From: Gammaproteobacteria bacterium
GTDB lineage: Bacteria > Pseudomonadota > Gammaproteobacteria > Steroidobacterales > Steroidobacteraceae
Assembly: GCA_025357835.1 (NCBI GenBank)
Contig: JANYLM010000143.1
Span: 1 to 64,000, forward strand
DNA length: 64,000 bases
Reading direction: 5' to 3'
Positions 18,590-28,523 of the stretch are shown piece after piece (within the stretch, counting starts at the first letter, position 1; every line of letters starts with the position of its first letter). The translations under genes and the position numbers were made by a program. Below the pieces are notes generated by a model. That model saw nothing but the letters and a program-made list of their open reading frames with translations, made no database searches and was not told the DNA's origin.

Positions 18590-20053
18590 TCAGCCCGTGC
18601 CGCCCACCGTCAGCGCGTCGATGCGCAGAGTGGGCTGGCCGACTCCGACAGGGACCGACTGGCCTTCTTTGCCGCAGGTCCCCACCCCGCCGTCCAGCTT
18701 CAGATCACTGCCGACCATGCTGACCCGCTGCAGAACATCCGGGCCATTGCCGATCAAGGTGGCGCCTTTGACAGGAGCACCGATCTTGCCGTTCTCGATT
18801 AGGTAGGCTTCGCTCGCGGAGAACACGAATTTCCCGGAGGTTATATCGACCTGGCCGCCGCCGAAATTGACCGCGTACAAGCCCTTCTCGACCGAAGCGA
18901 TGATCTCTTCCGGAGCACGCGAGCCGGCGCGCATGTAGGTATTGGTCATGCGCGGCAAGGTCATGTGGGCGAAAGATTCGCGTCGGCCATTGCCGGTCGC
19001 CGGCATGCCCATTAGTCTCGCGTTCATCTTGTCTTGTATGTAGCCGCGCAGTACGCCGTTTTCGATCAGGGTGGTGCACTGGGTGGGCGTTCCTTCATCG
19101 TCGACGTTCAACGATCCACGCCGCCGATCGAGAGTGCCATCGTCAACCACGGTGATATCGTCCGCCGCCACCTTTTGGCCGATGCGGTTCGAGAAGGCCG
19201 AGGTGCCCTTGCGATTGAAATCGCCCTCCAAACCGTGGCCGATGGCCTCGTGCAACAAGATTCCCGGCCAGCCCGGACCCAGCACCACGGTCATGGAACC
19301 GGCAGGTGCCGCCACCGCTTCGAGATTGACCAGCGCCTGGCGCACCGCCTCGCGGCCATGTGCAAAAGGCTCATCGCCGCGCAATAGCTCGTCCAGTCCG
19401 AAGCGTCCGCCGCCGCCGCTATAGCCCTGCTCGCGGCGGCCGTTGTGCTCGACGATGACCGAGACATTGATCCGCACCAAGGGCCGCACGTCGGCGGTCA
19501 AGGTGCCTTCGCTGGTTGCGATCAATATCACTTCATGGATTGCCGCCAACGATGCCATCACCTGCTTGACCCGAGGGTCGATGCGACGAGTGTCGGCATC
19601 GATGCGCATCAACCACGCCACCTTGTCCTCGTCGCGTATGGCGTCGAGCGGGTCGACGGGTAGGTAGAGCCGATGGGTCACAGGACGCTGCCATGCCTTC
19701 ACCGCATTGCTGCCGCCGCTGCGTGCAATGGCGCGGGCCGCATTGGATGCCTCAAGCAAGGCCGGCAGCAACACTTCGTCGGTGTAGGCGAAGCCGGTCT
19801 TCTCGCCGCTGATCGCGCGCACACCTACGCCCTGCTCGATGCTGTGCGATCCCTCTTTGACGATGCCGTCCTCCAGCGACCAGGATTCCTCCCGCGACAA
19901 CTGAAAATACAAATCGGCGTAGTCCACACCGCGGCTCATCACGGCGCCGAGTACCGTCGACAGTCGACCCTCGTCGAGACCCGACGGCGTCAGAATCATT
20001 TTCTCCGCCACACCGAACGTAGGCTCGCTCAGTTCTGCACTGCGTGCATTCAT
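18590..20053 (-). CDS. tldD: Metalloprotease TldD
   Basis: Catalytic subunit of the TldD/TldE zinc peptidase. The 487 residues carry the [11 protein letters not shown] motif in the middle, where the two His and a Glu/Asp belong to the zinc site, plus VDDGTL, NDEGTPT-like VDDEGTPTQ and MTNTYM. ATG at 20053 overlaps the nit2-like stop as ATGA, so the genes are translationally coupled and the longer upstream frame is rejected. Its partner PmbA is encoded at about 9.2-10.6 kb. Confidence 0.95.
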   Translation of the reverse strand: MNARSAELSEPTFGVAEKMILTPSGLDEGRLSTVLGAVMSRGVDYADLYFQLSREESWSLEDGIVKEGSHSIEQGVGVRAISGEKTGFAYTDEVLLPALLEASNAARAIARSGGSNAVKAWQRPVTHRLYLPVDPLDAIRDEDKVAWLMRIDADTRRIDPRVKQVMASLAAIHEVILIATSEGTLTADVRPLVRINVSVIVEHNGRREQGYSGGGGRFGLDELLRGDEPFAHGREAVRQALVNLEAVAAPAGSMTVVLGPGWPGILLHEAIGHGLEGDFNRKGTSAFSNRIGQKVAADDITVVDDGTLDRRRGSLNVDDEGTPTQCTTLIENGVLRGYIQDKMNARLMGMPATGNGRRESFAHMTLPRMTNTYMRAGSRAPEEIIASVEKGLYAVNFGGGQVDITSGKFVFSASEAYLIENGKIGAPVKGATLIGNGPDVLQRVSMVGSDLKLDGGVGTCGKEGQSVPVGVGQPTLRIDALTVGGTG

Positions 20054-20889
20054 GCCGGCACCGTTGCGACTTTGGGCAGCCCCAGTTGCCGGTTGTCGAG
20101 TGCAGGAAAGCGCGCGCGCGTCTCCGCTTGCTTGGCAAGATCGATGTCTGCGGTTATCACTCCGGCACCCTTTGCCAAGCGCGACAGCACCTGGCCCCAA
20201 TAATCGACGATGAGCGAGTCGCCGTAAGTCTCGCGTCCGCTCGTATGAGTGCCGGTTTGCGCCGGCGCCACCACATAACATAGATTTTCGATGGCTCGCG
20301 CGCGCAGCAAGGTCTCCCAGTGAGCGCGCCCCGTCGGCACCGTGAACGCCGCGGGCATGGCCAACCACTCGGCGCCCTGGGACACGAGCTGGCGGTAGAG
20401 TTCTGGGAAGCGCATATCGTAGCACACCGAGAGCCCGAGCTTTCCGACGGGTGTATCGGCGATGATCGGCTCGCGCCCCGGAGCGACATGAGTCGACTCG
20501 AGATACTGGTCCTCGCGGCCGGGAATGGTGACATCGAACAAATGAATCTTGTCATAGCGCGCCACCCGCTTGCCGGCGGAGTCGATCAGCAGTGACGAGT
20601 TGGCAACGCGATCATCGGTGTCACGGCGGATGACAATGGTGCCGCCCAGGATCCACATCTTGAGTTTTAGCGCGGCCTCGCTCAGGAAGGACTGCACGGC
20701 GCCCGTGCCGTCAGCTTCGGCGACTTGCAGCTTGTCGGCGTCGCGCAGGCCGATGAAGGAGAAGTTCTCCGGCAGGCAGGCGATGTCGGCTCCCGCGTCC
20801 TTGGCTTCACGCAACAAGTCGCCGGCGGCAGCCAAATTGTCTGCGACGACGTGACTCGAGGTCATTTGTATGGCGGCAACCTTGCCCAT
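20050..20889 (-). CDS. Carbon-nitrogen hydrolase (Nit1/deaminated-glutathione amidase type)
   Basis: Nitrilase-superfamily amidase, 279 residues. The Glu-Lys-Cys triad is visible: Glu in [10 protein letters not shown], Lys in YDKIHLFDV, and Cys in [13 protein letters not shown]. The sequence is of the NIT1/YbeM class, which removes glutamine-derived amide from deaminated glutathione as metabolite repair. It lies between yhdP (start directly abuts the yhdP stop) and tldD (ATGA overlap), a common gammaproteobacterial order. Confidence 0.9.
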   Translation of the reverse strand: MGKVAAIQMTSSHVVADNLAAAGDLLREAKDAGADIACLPENFSFIGLRDADKLQVAEADGTGAVQSFLSEAALKLKMWILGGTIVIRRDTDDRVANSSLLIDSAGKRVARYDKIHLFDVTIPGREDQYLESTHVAPGREPIIADTPVGKLGLSVCYDMRFPELYRQLVSQGAEWLAMPAAFTVPTGRAHWETLLRARAIENLCYVVAPAQTGTHTSGRETYGDSLIVDYWGQVLSRLAKGAGVITADIDLAKQAETRARFPALDNRQLGLPKVATVPA

Positions 20890-23800
20890 CTATTTCGGCA
20901 CCTCGGCGGACGCGGCGGCCGCGTCTGCACTCTTGATTCGTTCGACAATCGGATTATCCCAACTGCCCGTAATTCGATAATACCCTCGTGCCAGGCCTTT
21001 CAGCGGTTGTTTGAACACTTGGGTGAAAAGAAGCACCGCCCCCGCCACGACGGGCCCGCCTGCCAAGGCCGCCAGCGGCAGTGAATTGCCGACGCTGCCG
21101 GCTACCACTGCAGTTTGGTCGTAATCTTTGTTTTTCAAGCCAACCCGCCCAATTAACCCGATTTCCGCCGCCGGCCCCTTGACTACCACGTCATCCGTGT
21201 AGGCGCTGCCGTCGCGCAAGTCGAAGTCGCCGCGAACGGTGTCGAACGCCAGACCCTTGTCGGTAAGGTCGCTGAAATCGAGCGCTAATCGCCTGCGCAG
21301 CGCCGCAACACTGGTAAGACCCAGTACTCGTCCCGCACCGGGCTTAAGCCCGATAATTTGCCCCTTGTCCAGCGCCAACTGCACATTTCCCTCCGCCCGG
21401 GTAAGCGCCTCTCCCGTCGGTGCGCCCACCCAATTCAGATCGAAGTCCATGCGTCCCGATTTGGCTTCGATGACAGGGATGTATCCCAGTTGCTTCAACG
21501 TCTCCTGCACATCGTTGCTGGTCAGGGTTCCCTCGATGCGTCCCAGACCCGCGTCCCTGCCGCGCCATTCGCCGGTGGCATTAACATTGAAATCGGCGCC
21601 GGTGACGGTCAGTTCCTTCAAGCTAATGCCGTCGTCGAATTTGACCAGGCTGGCGTGCACATCACCGAGCCGCCGTTCACCGAAATTGAGTTCCGCAGCG
21701 TGGAAATTGAGCGCCGGTACACTGCGAGGATCGCCGACACCCTTGGCATCTCTCGATCCAGCGGCGGCCGTGCCCGGAGCCTCCTGCTGCTCCGAATCAG
21801 CTACCGCGTCCACATGCAGACGCTCGAATTGCAGGCTCCAAGGCTCGGACGAACCCAAAGCGCTCGGCAAAGTGATCGTTCCGACAACGTTGGGACCGCC
21901 CACCGCAACGCGCAAGCCGCCCTTGGCAACCGCTAAGTTCAATGACACGTCGCGAAACGCCAAACCTAGATAGTCGAGTTCGGCGACATTCAAGGTGGCC
22001 GCGCTTAAGTAATCCGCCAGAGGCCTGGCGTTCTTGTCGGCTGGGTTCAATTTGAGCCATCCGGCCAAATCCAGGCGCGCGACCGAGCCGCCCACGTTGA
22101 CTATTTGCGCAGCGCTCGAGCTTGATTCGCCCGCGCCGAAGGTCAATGCCAGATGCGCGAGCCGCATGGCGCCGGCATCGGACTCCAACGCATAGGAGCC
22201 GCTCACCACGGATCCCAGTGCAAGCCGCCCCTGGGGTCCGCCGCTCGCCGGCCACTGCATTTCAAGCCACGAGGGCATGGAAGTGTCCGCCGGCTTGTCC
22301 AGCGGCGCCGGCAGCTTCATCTCGAGTCCGACCAGTGTGCTGCTCACACGCAGGCTTCGCTCGCGATTGGGCTCCGTTGCCATTTTCAGCACCGCCCGCC
22401 AATCCGTCTGCCCGCCGATCGAAATGCCGGCCGGTAATCCCAGCGCCGCCCGCATGGCATCGCCGCTGAAATTACCGCGAAACTCGAGTTGAGTTCGGGT
22501 CAGCGGCCGGTTGCGCGACGCACGAGCCTGCATTTGAAACGATCCGCCCAGAGCCCGGCCGTGAACATCGGCATGCGACACCTGTGCGCCGTCGATATCG
22601 AAATCGCCGTTCACATCGGCCGCCGTCACCGTCGCTCCGGGACGTCCGACGGTCACGCCCTCCAAGCGACCATGCACCAACACCCGTCGATGCACGAAAT
22701 CCTTGAACGGCAAAAACAAATCGACTGTGGACTGCATCGAGCCCTTGGCCTCGACGCCAGAAAAGACGTGCTCGGCCAGGGCGTCCAAGGGCGAGGCACG
22801 TAAAAACACTAGCGCGTCCGCGGCGTCGCCGCCGGCGCCGATATGAATTTCGAGTTCGCCCGACTTAAAGTCGGCGAAATGCGCGTCGGCCGAACCGATC
22901 GAGATGCCGGCCACCCGTCCGGAGATAAAGCGCGCGCTCAAGCCTTCGTTGCGAAAATCCGCCTGTGCGGCAAGATTCTCTGCGCGGGGCCAACCCTCGC
23001 CGTAGTCCAGCGTCATGCCGTCCAATGCGCAGCGTGCCAGAAACAGGCCGCTGCCGTCGCGAAATGGGAAATGCCGTATCGGTCCCCGCAACACGATATC
23101 CGCACGCGACAAGCGGCCCGCCACTAGGGCTCGATCCAGCCAGGCGAGCGCCGGCGGCGCGATGATCGCCCGCGGAAGATAATTGTGGGTGCTGGCTACA
23201 TTACCGTTCTCCACGGCGGCGACTAAGGTCAGCACCGGCGATGAGCCGTCTGCAGGCGCAGCCCAAGCAACTTTTCCATGCACGCCGCCGTCCCGATTTC
23301 TCATCTCCCAATCGGAGGTGGCGACCAGCAATTCATCATCGGTGCGCTTCCAGTACACGGTCGCTTTCAAAGCATCCAGAGCAACGGGCTGGGGGAACTG
23401 TGCGGGCCATGCGAACACCGCGGTGTGCCTATCGATAGTCACGTGCCCGCCGTGTTCGGTGCCGGCAATCGTTCCGGTCAGGCCACGCAGACCCGGCGCA
23501 CGTCCTACCGGCGCAAACCCCACGTCGCGGAATTTCGCCTGGACCTGCAATGCCCACGGGTCGGTCGCCGAATTGCGCTCCAATGCAACGCTCGTATCCA
23601 GCCACTCACCCGTCGGCGCGATCTCGCCCAATCGGTCGCGAAGCGCCTTGTCCGGCAATAGCCCGATCAGCGGCAGCAGAGTATCGGCCCGCAGGTAGCT
23701 CGCGCGGATGCGCAAATCTAGCAAGCCTGAGTCGCCGCCGCGCCAGCCCGCATCGAACTGTGAGTCAGGGTCGCGGCGGCCAGAGCGCACAGCACGCACC

Positions 23801-24735
23801 TGGCGGCCCGAAAGGCTCCAGCGGTCACCCGCATGAATGACGCTCAAAGCACCGCCGACTTGCTCGAACTTCGCGCTCGGACCATCGCTGGGCCGTGTGA
23901 CCACATTGCGCGCTGAAAAATCGAGGTCCGCCCGCGTCAGCACAAATCCGGCCCCGCGGGCCGCCAGCTCGAACGAGCCGCTGCCCGAGCCCAACCACCT
24001 TAAGTATTCCGGCAGCAGCAATCGCCATCCTGCGAAGGAAATATCACGCGCCCGGCCCAAGCCGCTCCAATTCAATAATTCTAAACGCCCGAGGCCGCGT
24101 GCATTGCCACTGATATTCAATGTGCCGCCGAGTGCCGGCGGCAAGCGGCAGTTGAAAGCCATCAAAAGACCCGCCTCACCGCGCCGCACATCCAGATTGA
24201 CGTCTTGCAGGGCCAACTGCGGAAGTGCGGAATTCCAATTCTGCATCGTCACCACGGCGTGGCGGATTGCCAGCTTGCCGGCGGGCAAATCCTCCAAAGT
24301 GAGGGTCTGCAGTGAAGAGTTCTCGCCGCCTAATTTGATCTCGGACGCCAATGCGAAGCTGGTGGGACCTAACCGCGCGATGACGATGTTAGGCGAATCG
24401 AGCTCTATCCTGCCGGCAAGCAGCTTGCCGCTGCTGATCAACTGCCAAATATCGGCGGCGACCCGGCCTCCGGCGGCGCGCGCCAGCACTCGGCGATCAT
24501 CCTTGGAGCGTAGTTCCAATTGCTCGAAATGCAGTTCCGGGCCGTACCAGCGAAACGACGGCGAAACAGCCGCGAATCCGATGTGGTATCCCGTTTGCGC
24601 GTGTACCCATTGCCTAATCTCGGCCTTATACGCCGGTGCGCGATCGAGCGCGAGCTTGATTGCCAGCATCAGCAGAGCCACGAGGCCCAGAAGACCCGCG
24701 AAGGTGTACAGCAAAATTTTTCCGAATTTACGCAC
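20890..24735 (-). CDS. yhdP: YhdP-type AsmA-like protein (TIGR02099)
   Basis: Very large inner-membrane-anchored periplasmic protein of the AsmA/YhdP family, 1281 residues. YhdP and its paralogues bridge the periplasm and carry phospholipids to the outer membrane. A single N-terminal TM helix (about residues 8-30, LLYTFAGLLGLVALLMLAI) precedes a long beta-rich, repeat-like body. The C-terminal AsmA-like segment has GRMDFDLNWVGAP, GAGRVLGLTSVAALRRRL and GNSLPLAALAGGPVVAG, typical of the family. It starts 6 bases after rng and abuts the next gene. Confidence 0.93.
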   Translation of the reverse strand: MRKFGKILLYTFAGLLGLVALLMLAIKLALDRAPAYKAEIRQWVHAQTGYHIGFAAVSPSFRWYGPELHFEQLELRSKDDRRVLARAAGGRVAADIWQLISSGKLLAGRIELDSPNIVIARLGPTSFALASEIKLGGENSSLQTLTLEDLPAGKLAIRHAVVTMQNWNSALPQLALQDVNLDVRRGEAGLLMAFNCRLPPALGGTLNISGNARGLGRLELLNWSGLGRARDISFAGWRLLLPEYLRWLGSGSGSFELAARGAGFVLTRADLDFSARNVVTRPSDGPSAKFEQVGGALSVIHAGDRWSLSGRQVRAVRSGRRDPDSQFDAGWRGGDSGLLDLRIRASYLRADTLLPLIGLLPDKALRDRLGEIAPTGEWLDTSVALERNSATDPWALQVQAKFRDVGFAPVGRAPGLRGLTGTIAGTEHGGHVTIDRHTAVFAWPAQFPQPVALDALKATVYWKRTDDELLVATSDWEMRNRDGGVHGKVAWAAPADGSSPVLTLVAAVENGNVASTHNYLPRAIIAPPALAWLDRALVAGRLSRADIVLRGPIRHFPFRDGSGLFLARCALDGMTLDYGEGWPRAENLAAQADFRNEGLSARFISGRVAGISIGSADAHFADFKSGELEIHIGAGGDAADALVFLRASPLDALAEHVFSGVEAKGSMQSTVDLFLPFKDFVHRRVLVHGRLEGVTVGRPGATVTAADVNGDFDIDGAQVSHADVHGRALGGSFQMQARASRNRPLTRTQLEFRGNFSGDAMRAALGLPAGISIGGQTDWRAVLKMATEPNRERSLRVSSTLVGLEMKLPAPLDKPADTSMPSWLEMQWPASGGPQGRLALGSVVSGSYALESDAGAMRLAHLALTFGAGESSSSAAQIVNVGGSVARLDLAGWLKLNPADKNARPLADYLSAATLNVAELDYLGLAFRDVSLNLAVAKGGLRVAVGGPNVVGTITLPSALGSSEPWSLQFERLHVDAVADSEQQEAPGTAAAGSRDAKGVGDPRSVPALNFHAAELNFGERRLGDVHASLVKFDDGISLKELTVTGADFNVNATGEWRGRDAGLGRIEGTLTSNDVQETLKQLGYIPVIEAKSGRMDFDLNWVGAPTGEALTRAEGNVQLALDKGQIIGLKPGAGRVLGLTSVAALRRRLALDFSDLTDKGLAFDTVRGDFDLRDGSAYTDDVVVKGPAAEIGLIGRVGLKNKDYDQTAVVAGSVGNSLPLAALAGGPVVAGAVLLFTQVFKQPLKGLARGYYRITGSWDNPIVERIKSADAAAASAEVPK

Positions 24736-24741
24736 GCACAG

Positions 24742-26211
24742 CTACATCAGCACGACGTCATACTGATCGACCGAGTAAAGAGCCTCGGTCTGCAGACGTA
24801 TCGGCTTGCCGGTAACCAATTCTAATTCGCCGAGCGCAGAGGATTCTTCGTCGAGCAAACGTTCGATCACGTCCTGATGGGCCAATACCATCAATTGCTT
24901 ACACTCGAACTGGCGCGCTTGACGCAAGAGCTCACGAAACACCTCGTAACACACCGTTTCAGCCGTTTTTACAAAACCTCGTCCCTCGCAGGTTGGACAA
25001 GGCTGGCACAGCAGATGTTCCAGGCTCTCTCGCGTGCGTTTACGCGTCATTTCGACCAATCCTAAGGGCGATACCGATGAGATGCTGGTTTTAACGTGAT
25101 CGTCGGCAAGTGCTTTTTCCAAGGCTTGGATCAATTGCCGGCGATGCTCCGGTTCTTCCATATCGATGAAATCGATGATGATGATGCCGCCCAAATTGCG
25201 CAGCCGCAGCTGCCTCGCTATCGTCACTGCGGCCTCGAGATTGGTGCGGAAAATGGTTTCCTCGAGATTCCGATGACCGACGAAGGCGCCGGTATTGATG
25301 TCGATGGTGGTCATCGCCTCGGTCTGATCGATGATCAGGTAGCCGCCGGATTTCAGCGATACTTTGCGATCCAATGCCTTCTGGATTTCCTCTTCGACGT
25401 GGTGCAGCTCGAATACCGGCCGCGCCTCGCCGTACAGTTCGATGCGCGACAATGCGTCCGGCATGAAGTTGCCGGCGAACTCGCACATCTCGCGATGCGC
25501 GCTCGCCTGGTCGATCAGCACCCTATCGACATCCGGCCGCAGCAAATCGCGCAAGATGCGCAAATGCAGCGGCAAATCCGCGTGCACTAATTGGCCGGGC
25601 TGGGTACGCAGACCCTTGTGACGCAGGAATTCCCACAATTTGCGCAAATACATCATGTCGGCGCGCAAGGCCTCCGGCGGCGCATCCTCCGCAGCGGTGC
25701 GCACGATGAATCCGGCGTTCTCGTCCGGCTCGATGCAGGATTGCACGGCAGTGCGCAAGCGCTCGCGCTCGCTTTCATTTTCGATGCGCGCCGACACACC
25801 GACCCCATGGCCTTTCGGCATGTACACCAGGTAGCGCGACGGCAGAGTGATATAGGTGGTTAAACGGGCGCCCTTGGTCCCCAGGGGATCCTTGACCACT
25901 TGGACCAATATCTCATTGCCTTCGGCAACCAGCGCGCGGATGTTTTCCGTACGGGGAGGCTCGATGCCGGTGCCAGCGTGGCGCGGATCGAATATATCGG
26001 AGGCATGTAGGAATGCCGTACGCTCCATCCCGATCTCGATGAATGCCGCCTGCATACCCGGAAGGACCCGCGACACACGACCCTTGTAGATATTGCTGAT
26101 CAGCCCGCGGCGGCTGGCGCGCTCGAGAAACACCTCCTGCAGCACGCCATTCTCGACGACGGCGGCGCGCGCTTCGTGAATGCTCGCATTGACCAGAATT
26201 TCGATGCTCAT
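24742..26211 (-). CDS. rng: Ribonuclease G
   Basis: Endoribonuclease of the RNase E/G family, acting in 16S rRNA 5'-end maturation and mRNA decay. The 489 residues start with MSIEILVNASIHEAR and contain an S1 domain (GLISNIYKGRVSRVLPGMQAAFI), IDQTEAMTTIDINTGAFVG with the catalytic Asp, GGIIIIDFIDME, and the zinc-link CPTCEGRG. It lacks the long C-terminal scaffold of RNase E. ATG at 26211 overlaps the maf stop (ATGA). Confidence 0.96.
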   Translation of the reverse strand: MSIEILVNASIHEARAAVVENGVLQEVFLERASRRGLISNIYKGRVSRVLPGMQAAFIEIGMERTAFLHASDIFDPRHAGTGIEPPRTENIRALVAEGNEILVQVVKDPLGTKGARLTTYITLPSRYLVYMPKGHGVGVSARIENESERERLRTAVQSCIEPDENAGFIVRTAAEDAPPEALRADMMYLRKLWEFLRHKGLRTQPGQLVHADLPLHLRILRDLLRPDVDRVLIDQASAHREMCEFAGNFMPDALSRIELYGEARPVFELHHVEEEIQKALDRKVSLKSGGYLIIDQTEAMTTIDINTGAFVGHRNLEETIFRTNLEAAVTIARQLRLRNLGGIIIIDFIDMEEPEHRRQLIQALEKALADDHVKTSISSVSPLGLVEMTRKRTRESLEHLLCQPCPTCEGRGFVKTAETVCYEVFRELLRQARQFECKQLMVLAHQDVIERLLDEESSALGELELVTGKPIRLQTEALYSVDQYDVVLM

Positions 26212-26813
26212 CGAGTTTGTCCTTGCCTGAGCCAACTCAGCACACCGGCCGCACGCAACAGCTCGGCGGTTTCAAACAGCGGCAGCCCCATCACACCGGA
26301 ATAGCTGCCCCGCAGATCGGCTATGAAGATGGCCGCGCGGCCCTGTATGGCATAGGCGCCCGCCTTATCGCCCGATTCCCCGGTTTCCCAGTAGACCTGG
26401 GCCTCGCCGGGAGCGATGTTGCGGAAGGTGACTTCACTGCGGCTAATTCTGGATTGCAGGCCGTCCACGGTGCGCAACGCGATGGCGGTCAACACTTCGT
26501 GGGCGCGGCCGGAGAGCTGCCCCAGCAGCCCCAAGGCATCCTCCCGGCCCGCCGGCTTGCCGAGTATTTTGCCGTCCAGGACCACCGCCGTGTCCGCGGC
26601 CAAAACGGGCACATCGGCCGCGTCGCGGCTTCTTTCCCACCCGGCTTCTGCCTTGGCCGCCGCCAGTCGCGTGACGTAGGCGTCCGGCGCTTCGCCGCGC
26701 AACACCGCTTCATCGACCGCCGCGCCTACCACGCGGAACGCCACGCCGATTTGCTGCAGCAATTCACGCCGTCGCGGCGACCCCGAGGCCAGGTAAATGA
26801 AGTCTAAGGACAT
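26208..26813 (-). CDS. maf: Maf-type nucleotide pyrophosphatase (dTTP/UTP class)
   Basis: House-cleaning enzyme that removes pyrophosphate from non-canonical or excess pyrimidine triphosphates. ASGSPRRRELL at 8-18 is the YhdE/MafA form of the signature rather than the YceF form. AADTAVVLDGKILGKP, SGRAHEVLTAI and GESGDKAGAYAIQGRAAIF follow. The 201 residues are the usual size. It sits between rlmH (27-base gap) and rng (ATGA overlap). Confidence 0.94.
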   Translation of the reverse strand: MSLDFIYLASGSPRRRELLQQIGVAFRVVGAAVDEAVLRGEAPDAYVTRLAAAKAEAGWERSRDAADVPVLAADTAVVLDGKILGKPAGREDALGLLGQLSGRAHEVLTAIALRTVDGLQSRISRSEVTFRNIAPGEAQVYWETGESGDKAGAYAIQGRAAIFIADLRGSYSGVMGLPLFETAELLRAAGVLSWLRQGQTR

Positions 26814-26840
26814 GTGGCCAGGATACCGAACCCCGGCACC

Positions 26841-27311
26841 TTAAGCGCGGTGATAGGGGTGCCCGGCAAGCAGGCTCATGGCGCGGTAGAGCTGTTCGGC
26901 CACCACCACCCTGACCAGCGCATGCGGCAGGGTCAGCGGCGACAAGGACCAGCTCTGGTCGGCCCTTGCGCGACATTGCGGCGACAGACCGTCGGGACCG
27001 CCAATTAGAAGCGCGAGCGGGCGGCCTACCCTCATGCGCTCCGCCAGCCATGTGCTGAGTTGCTCGGTGCTCATGGTTTTGGCGGTGATTTCGAGAGCCA
27101 CCACATAATCATCCTTGCCCAGTGCGGCCAGCATGTCGGCCCCTTCCTTCAATATTGCGCGTTGTGGGTTTTCGCCGGTGCGACGCGTCGCGACCGGTAT
27201 TTCGTGCAACTCCAACACGAGGGGGGTGCGCAGCCGCTTCTGATATTCGCGAAATCCGCTGTTCACCCAATCGGGTAGACGCGAACCGGCGGCGATCAAC
27301 CGGCATTTCAT
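26841..27311 (-). CDS. rlmH: 23S rRNA pseudouridine1915 N3-methyltransferase
   Basis: SPOUT-fold methyltransferase modifying helix 69 of 23S rRNA. The 156 residues contain the SAM knot LLIGGPDGLSPQCR and the C-terminal LTLPHALVRVVVAEQLYRA and AGHPYHR. It lies directly after rsfS (19-base gap), the widespread rsfS-rlmH pair. Confidence 0.96.
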   Translation of the reverse strand: MKCRLIAAGSRLPDWVNSGFREYQKRLRTPLVLELHEIPVATRRTGENPQRAILKEGADMLAALGKDDYVVALEITAKTMSTEQLSTWLAERMRVGRPLALLIGGPDGLSPQCRARADQSWSLSPLTLPHALVRVVVAEQLYRAMSLLAGHPYHRA

Positions 27312-27330
27312 CCGCGGGGAGTGCCGGGAA

Positions 27331-27876
27331 TTAGGCGCGCGCCGCGCGCTTCATTGCCGTCATGTCCCATAGTTTTTCGAGTCCGTAGAACTCGCGCACG
27401 CGCGGCAACATGACATGCACGATCATTTCGTTCAAATCGATGAGCACCCAGTCGCTGTCCTGCTGTCCCTCGACACCATGCGGACGGAACCCGGCTTCCT
27501 TGGTTCTTTCGACCACGCGTTGCGCAACGGAGCGCACATGTCGATCGGAGGTGCCGCTCGCGATGACCATGAAGTCCGCTATATCGGTGACGCCGCGCAC
27601 ATCCAGCACTTTAACTTCCAAGGCCTTCATGTCGGCCAAGGCATCGATCACCACGTTCTTGAGCGAAGGCGTCGCCTTGGCAGCTTTGGTCTGGCTGGTG
27701 GGCTTGGCGCCGGCCCTGGCTTTGGCACCGGCCTTGGATGGGGTGCCGGCCTCGCGCCTGATAGGGACTTTGGGTTTGCCGGCCGCCGCCTTCGGCCTGC
27801 CTAAGGCCTTGGGATTGACGCCCGCTTTCTTGCGGTCCTGTGGCTTGCTGTTCAGGGTCTTTTTGTTGACTGGCAC
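27331..27876 (-). CDS. rsfS: Ribosomal silencing factor RsfS with Lys/Ala/Pro-rich N-terminal extension
   Basis: The C-terminal 110 residues are RsfS, which binds L14 and blocks subunit joining in poor nutrients: VIDALADMKALEVKVLDV, DFMVIASGTSDRHVRSVA, DSDWVLIDLNEMIVHVM and REFYGLEKLW. The first 70 residues form a disordered basic extension of K, A, G, P and R not found in E. coli RsfS (105 residues). The start is taken as GTG at 27876, whose G is also the last base of the nadD stop (TAGTG). A TTG at 27903 would overlap nadD by 28 bases. No alternative ATG exists before the core domain. Confidence 0.88.
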   Translation of the reverse strand: MPVNKKTLNSKPQDRKKAGVNPKALGRPKAAAGKPKVPIRREAGTPSKAGAKARAGAKPTSQTKAAKATPSLKNVVIDALADMKALEVKVLDVRGVTDIADFMVIASGTSDRHVRSVAQRVVERTKEAGFRPHGVEGQQDSDWVLIDLNEMIVHVMLPRVREFYGLEKLWDMTAMKRAARA

Positions 27877-28523
27877 TACGTTGTCCGTGTTTTGGAATAA
27901 CAATGGGTATCCAGGATGAGTTTACGCACTGCATCGGGCATGAGGAAGCGAGGATCGCGGCCCATGCCGATGAGCTGCCTAACCTCGGTGGACGAAATCT
28001 CCAGCTGCGTCACCGCATGAATATATATGCATCCCGCCCGCGACTCGTGCAAATCGCCGATTCGCCCTGTGCCCCGATCGACCAATAGCTCACCGAGCGG
28101 TCCCATACCGGGTGCGCGCCAGCCCGGTCGATGCGCAACCACCAAGTGCGCCAATTGCAGCAGTTCCCGCCACTGATGCCACTTAGGCAAGCTCAGGAAA
28201 GCGTCCATGCCCACGATAAGACACAGGCTGCGGTCCGGATACTCATGTCGCAGCTCCGCCAGGGTCTCGACCGAATAGGAGGGTCCCTCTTTGCGCACCT
28301 CGCGATCGTCAACGACGAAGCCCGGTTGACCGGCGGTCGCCAATTGCACCATCTGCAGCCGCAGTTGCGCATCGGCGCAGGGCTGGTCTCGGTGCGGCGG
28401 ATTGCCGGCCGGAAGAAACCGGATTTCCTTTAATCGCAGCGCCTGCTGCAACTCGAACGCCGTGCGCAGATGTGCATAGTGAATCGGATCGAAAGTTCCG
28501 CCGAAAATACCCATGGGATTCAT
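27876..28523 (-). CDS. nadD: Nicotinate-nucleotide adenylyltransferase
   Basis: Forms deamido-NAD from nicotinate mononucleotide and ATP. The 215 residues have GIFGGTFDPIHYAHLR (HxGH-type nucleotide site), GNPPHRD, VETLAELRHEYPD, IVGMDAFLSLPKWH and the second signature EISSTEVRQLI. ATG at 28523 overlaps the holA stop (ATGA). The holA-nadD-rsfS-rlmH order is conserved in gammaproteobacteria. Confidence 0.96.
   Translation of the reverse strand: MNPMGIFGGTFDPIHYAHLRTAFELQQALRLKEIRFLPAGNPPHRDQPCADAQLRLQMVQLATAGQPGFVVDDREVRKEGPSYSVETLAELRHEYPDRSLCLIVGMDAFLSLPKWHQWRELLQLAHLVVAHRPGWRAPGMGPLGELLVDRGTGRIGDLHESRAGCIYIHAVTQLEISSTEVRQLIGMGRDPRFLMPDAVRKLILDTHCYSKTRTT

Noticed and set aside
20054-20425. 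Upstream extension of tldD
   Set aside because: It overlaps the amidase gene in another frame; the ATGA overlap at 20050-20053 gives a natural start.
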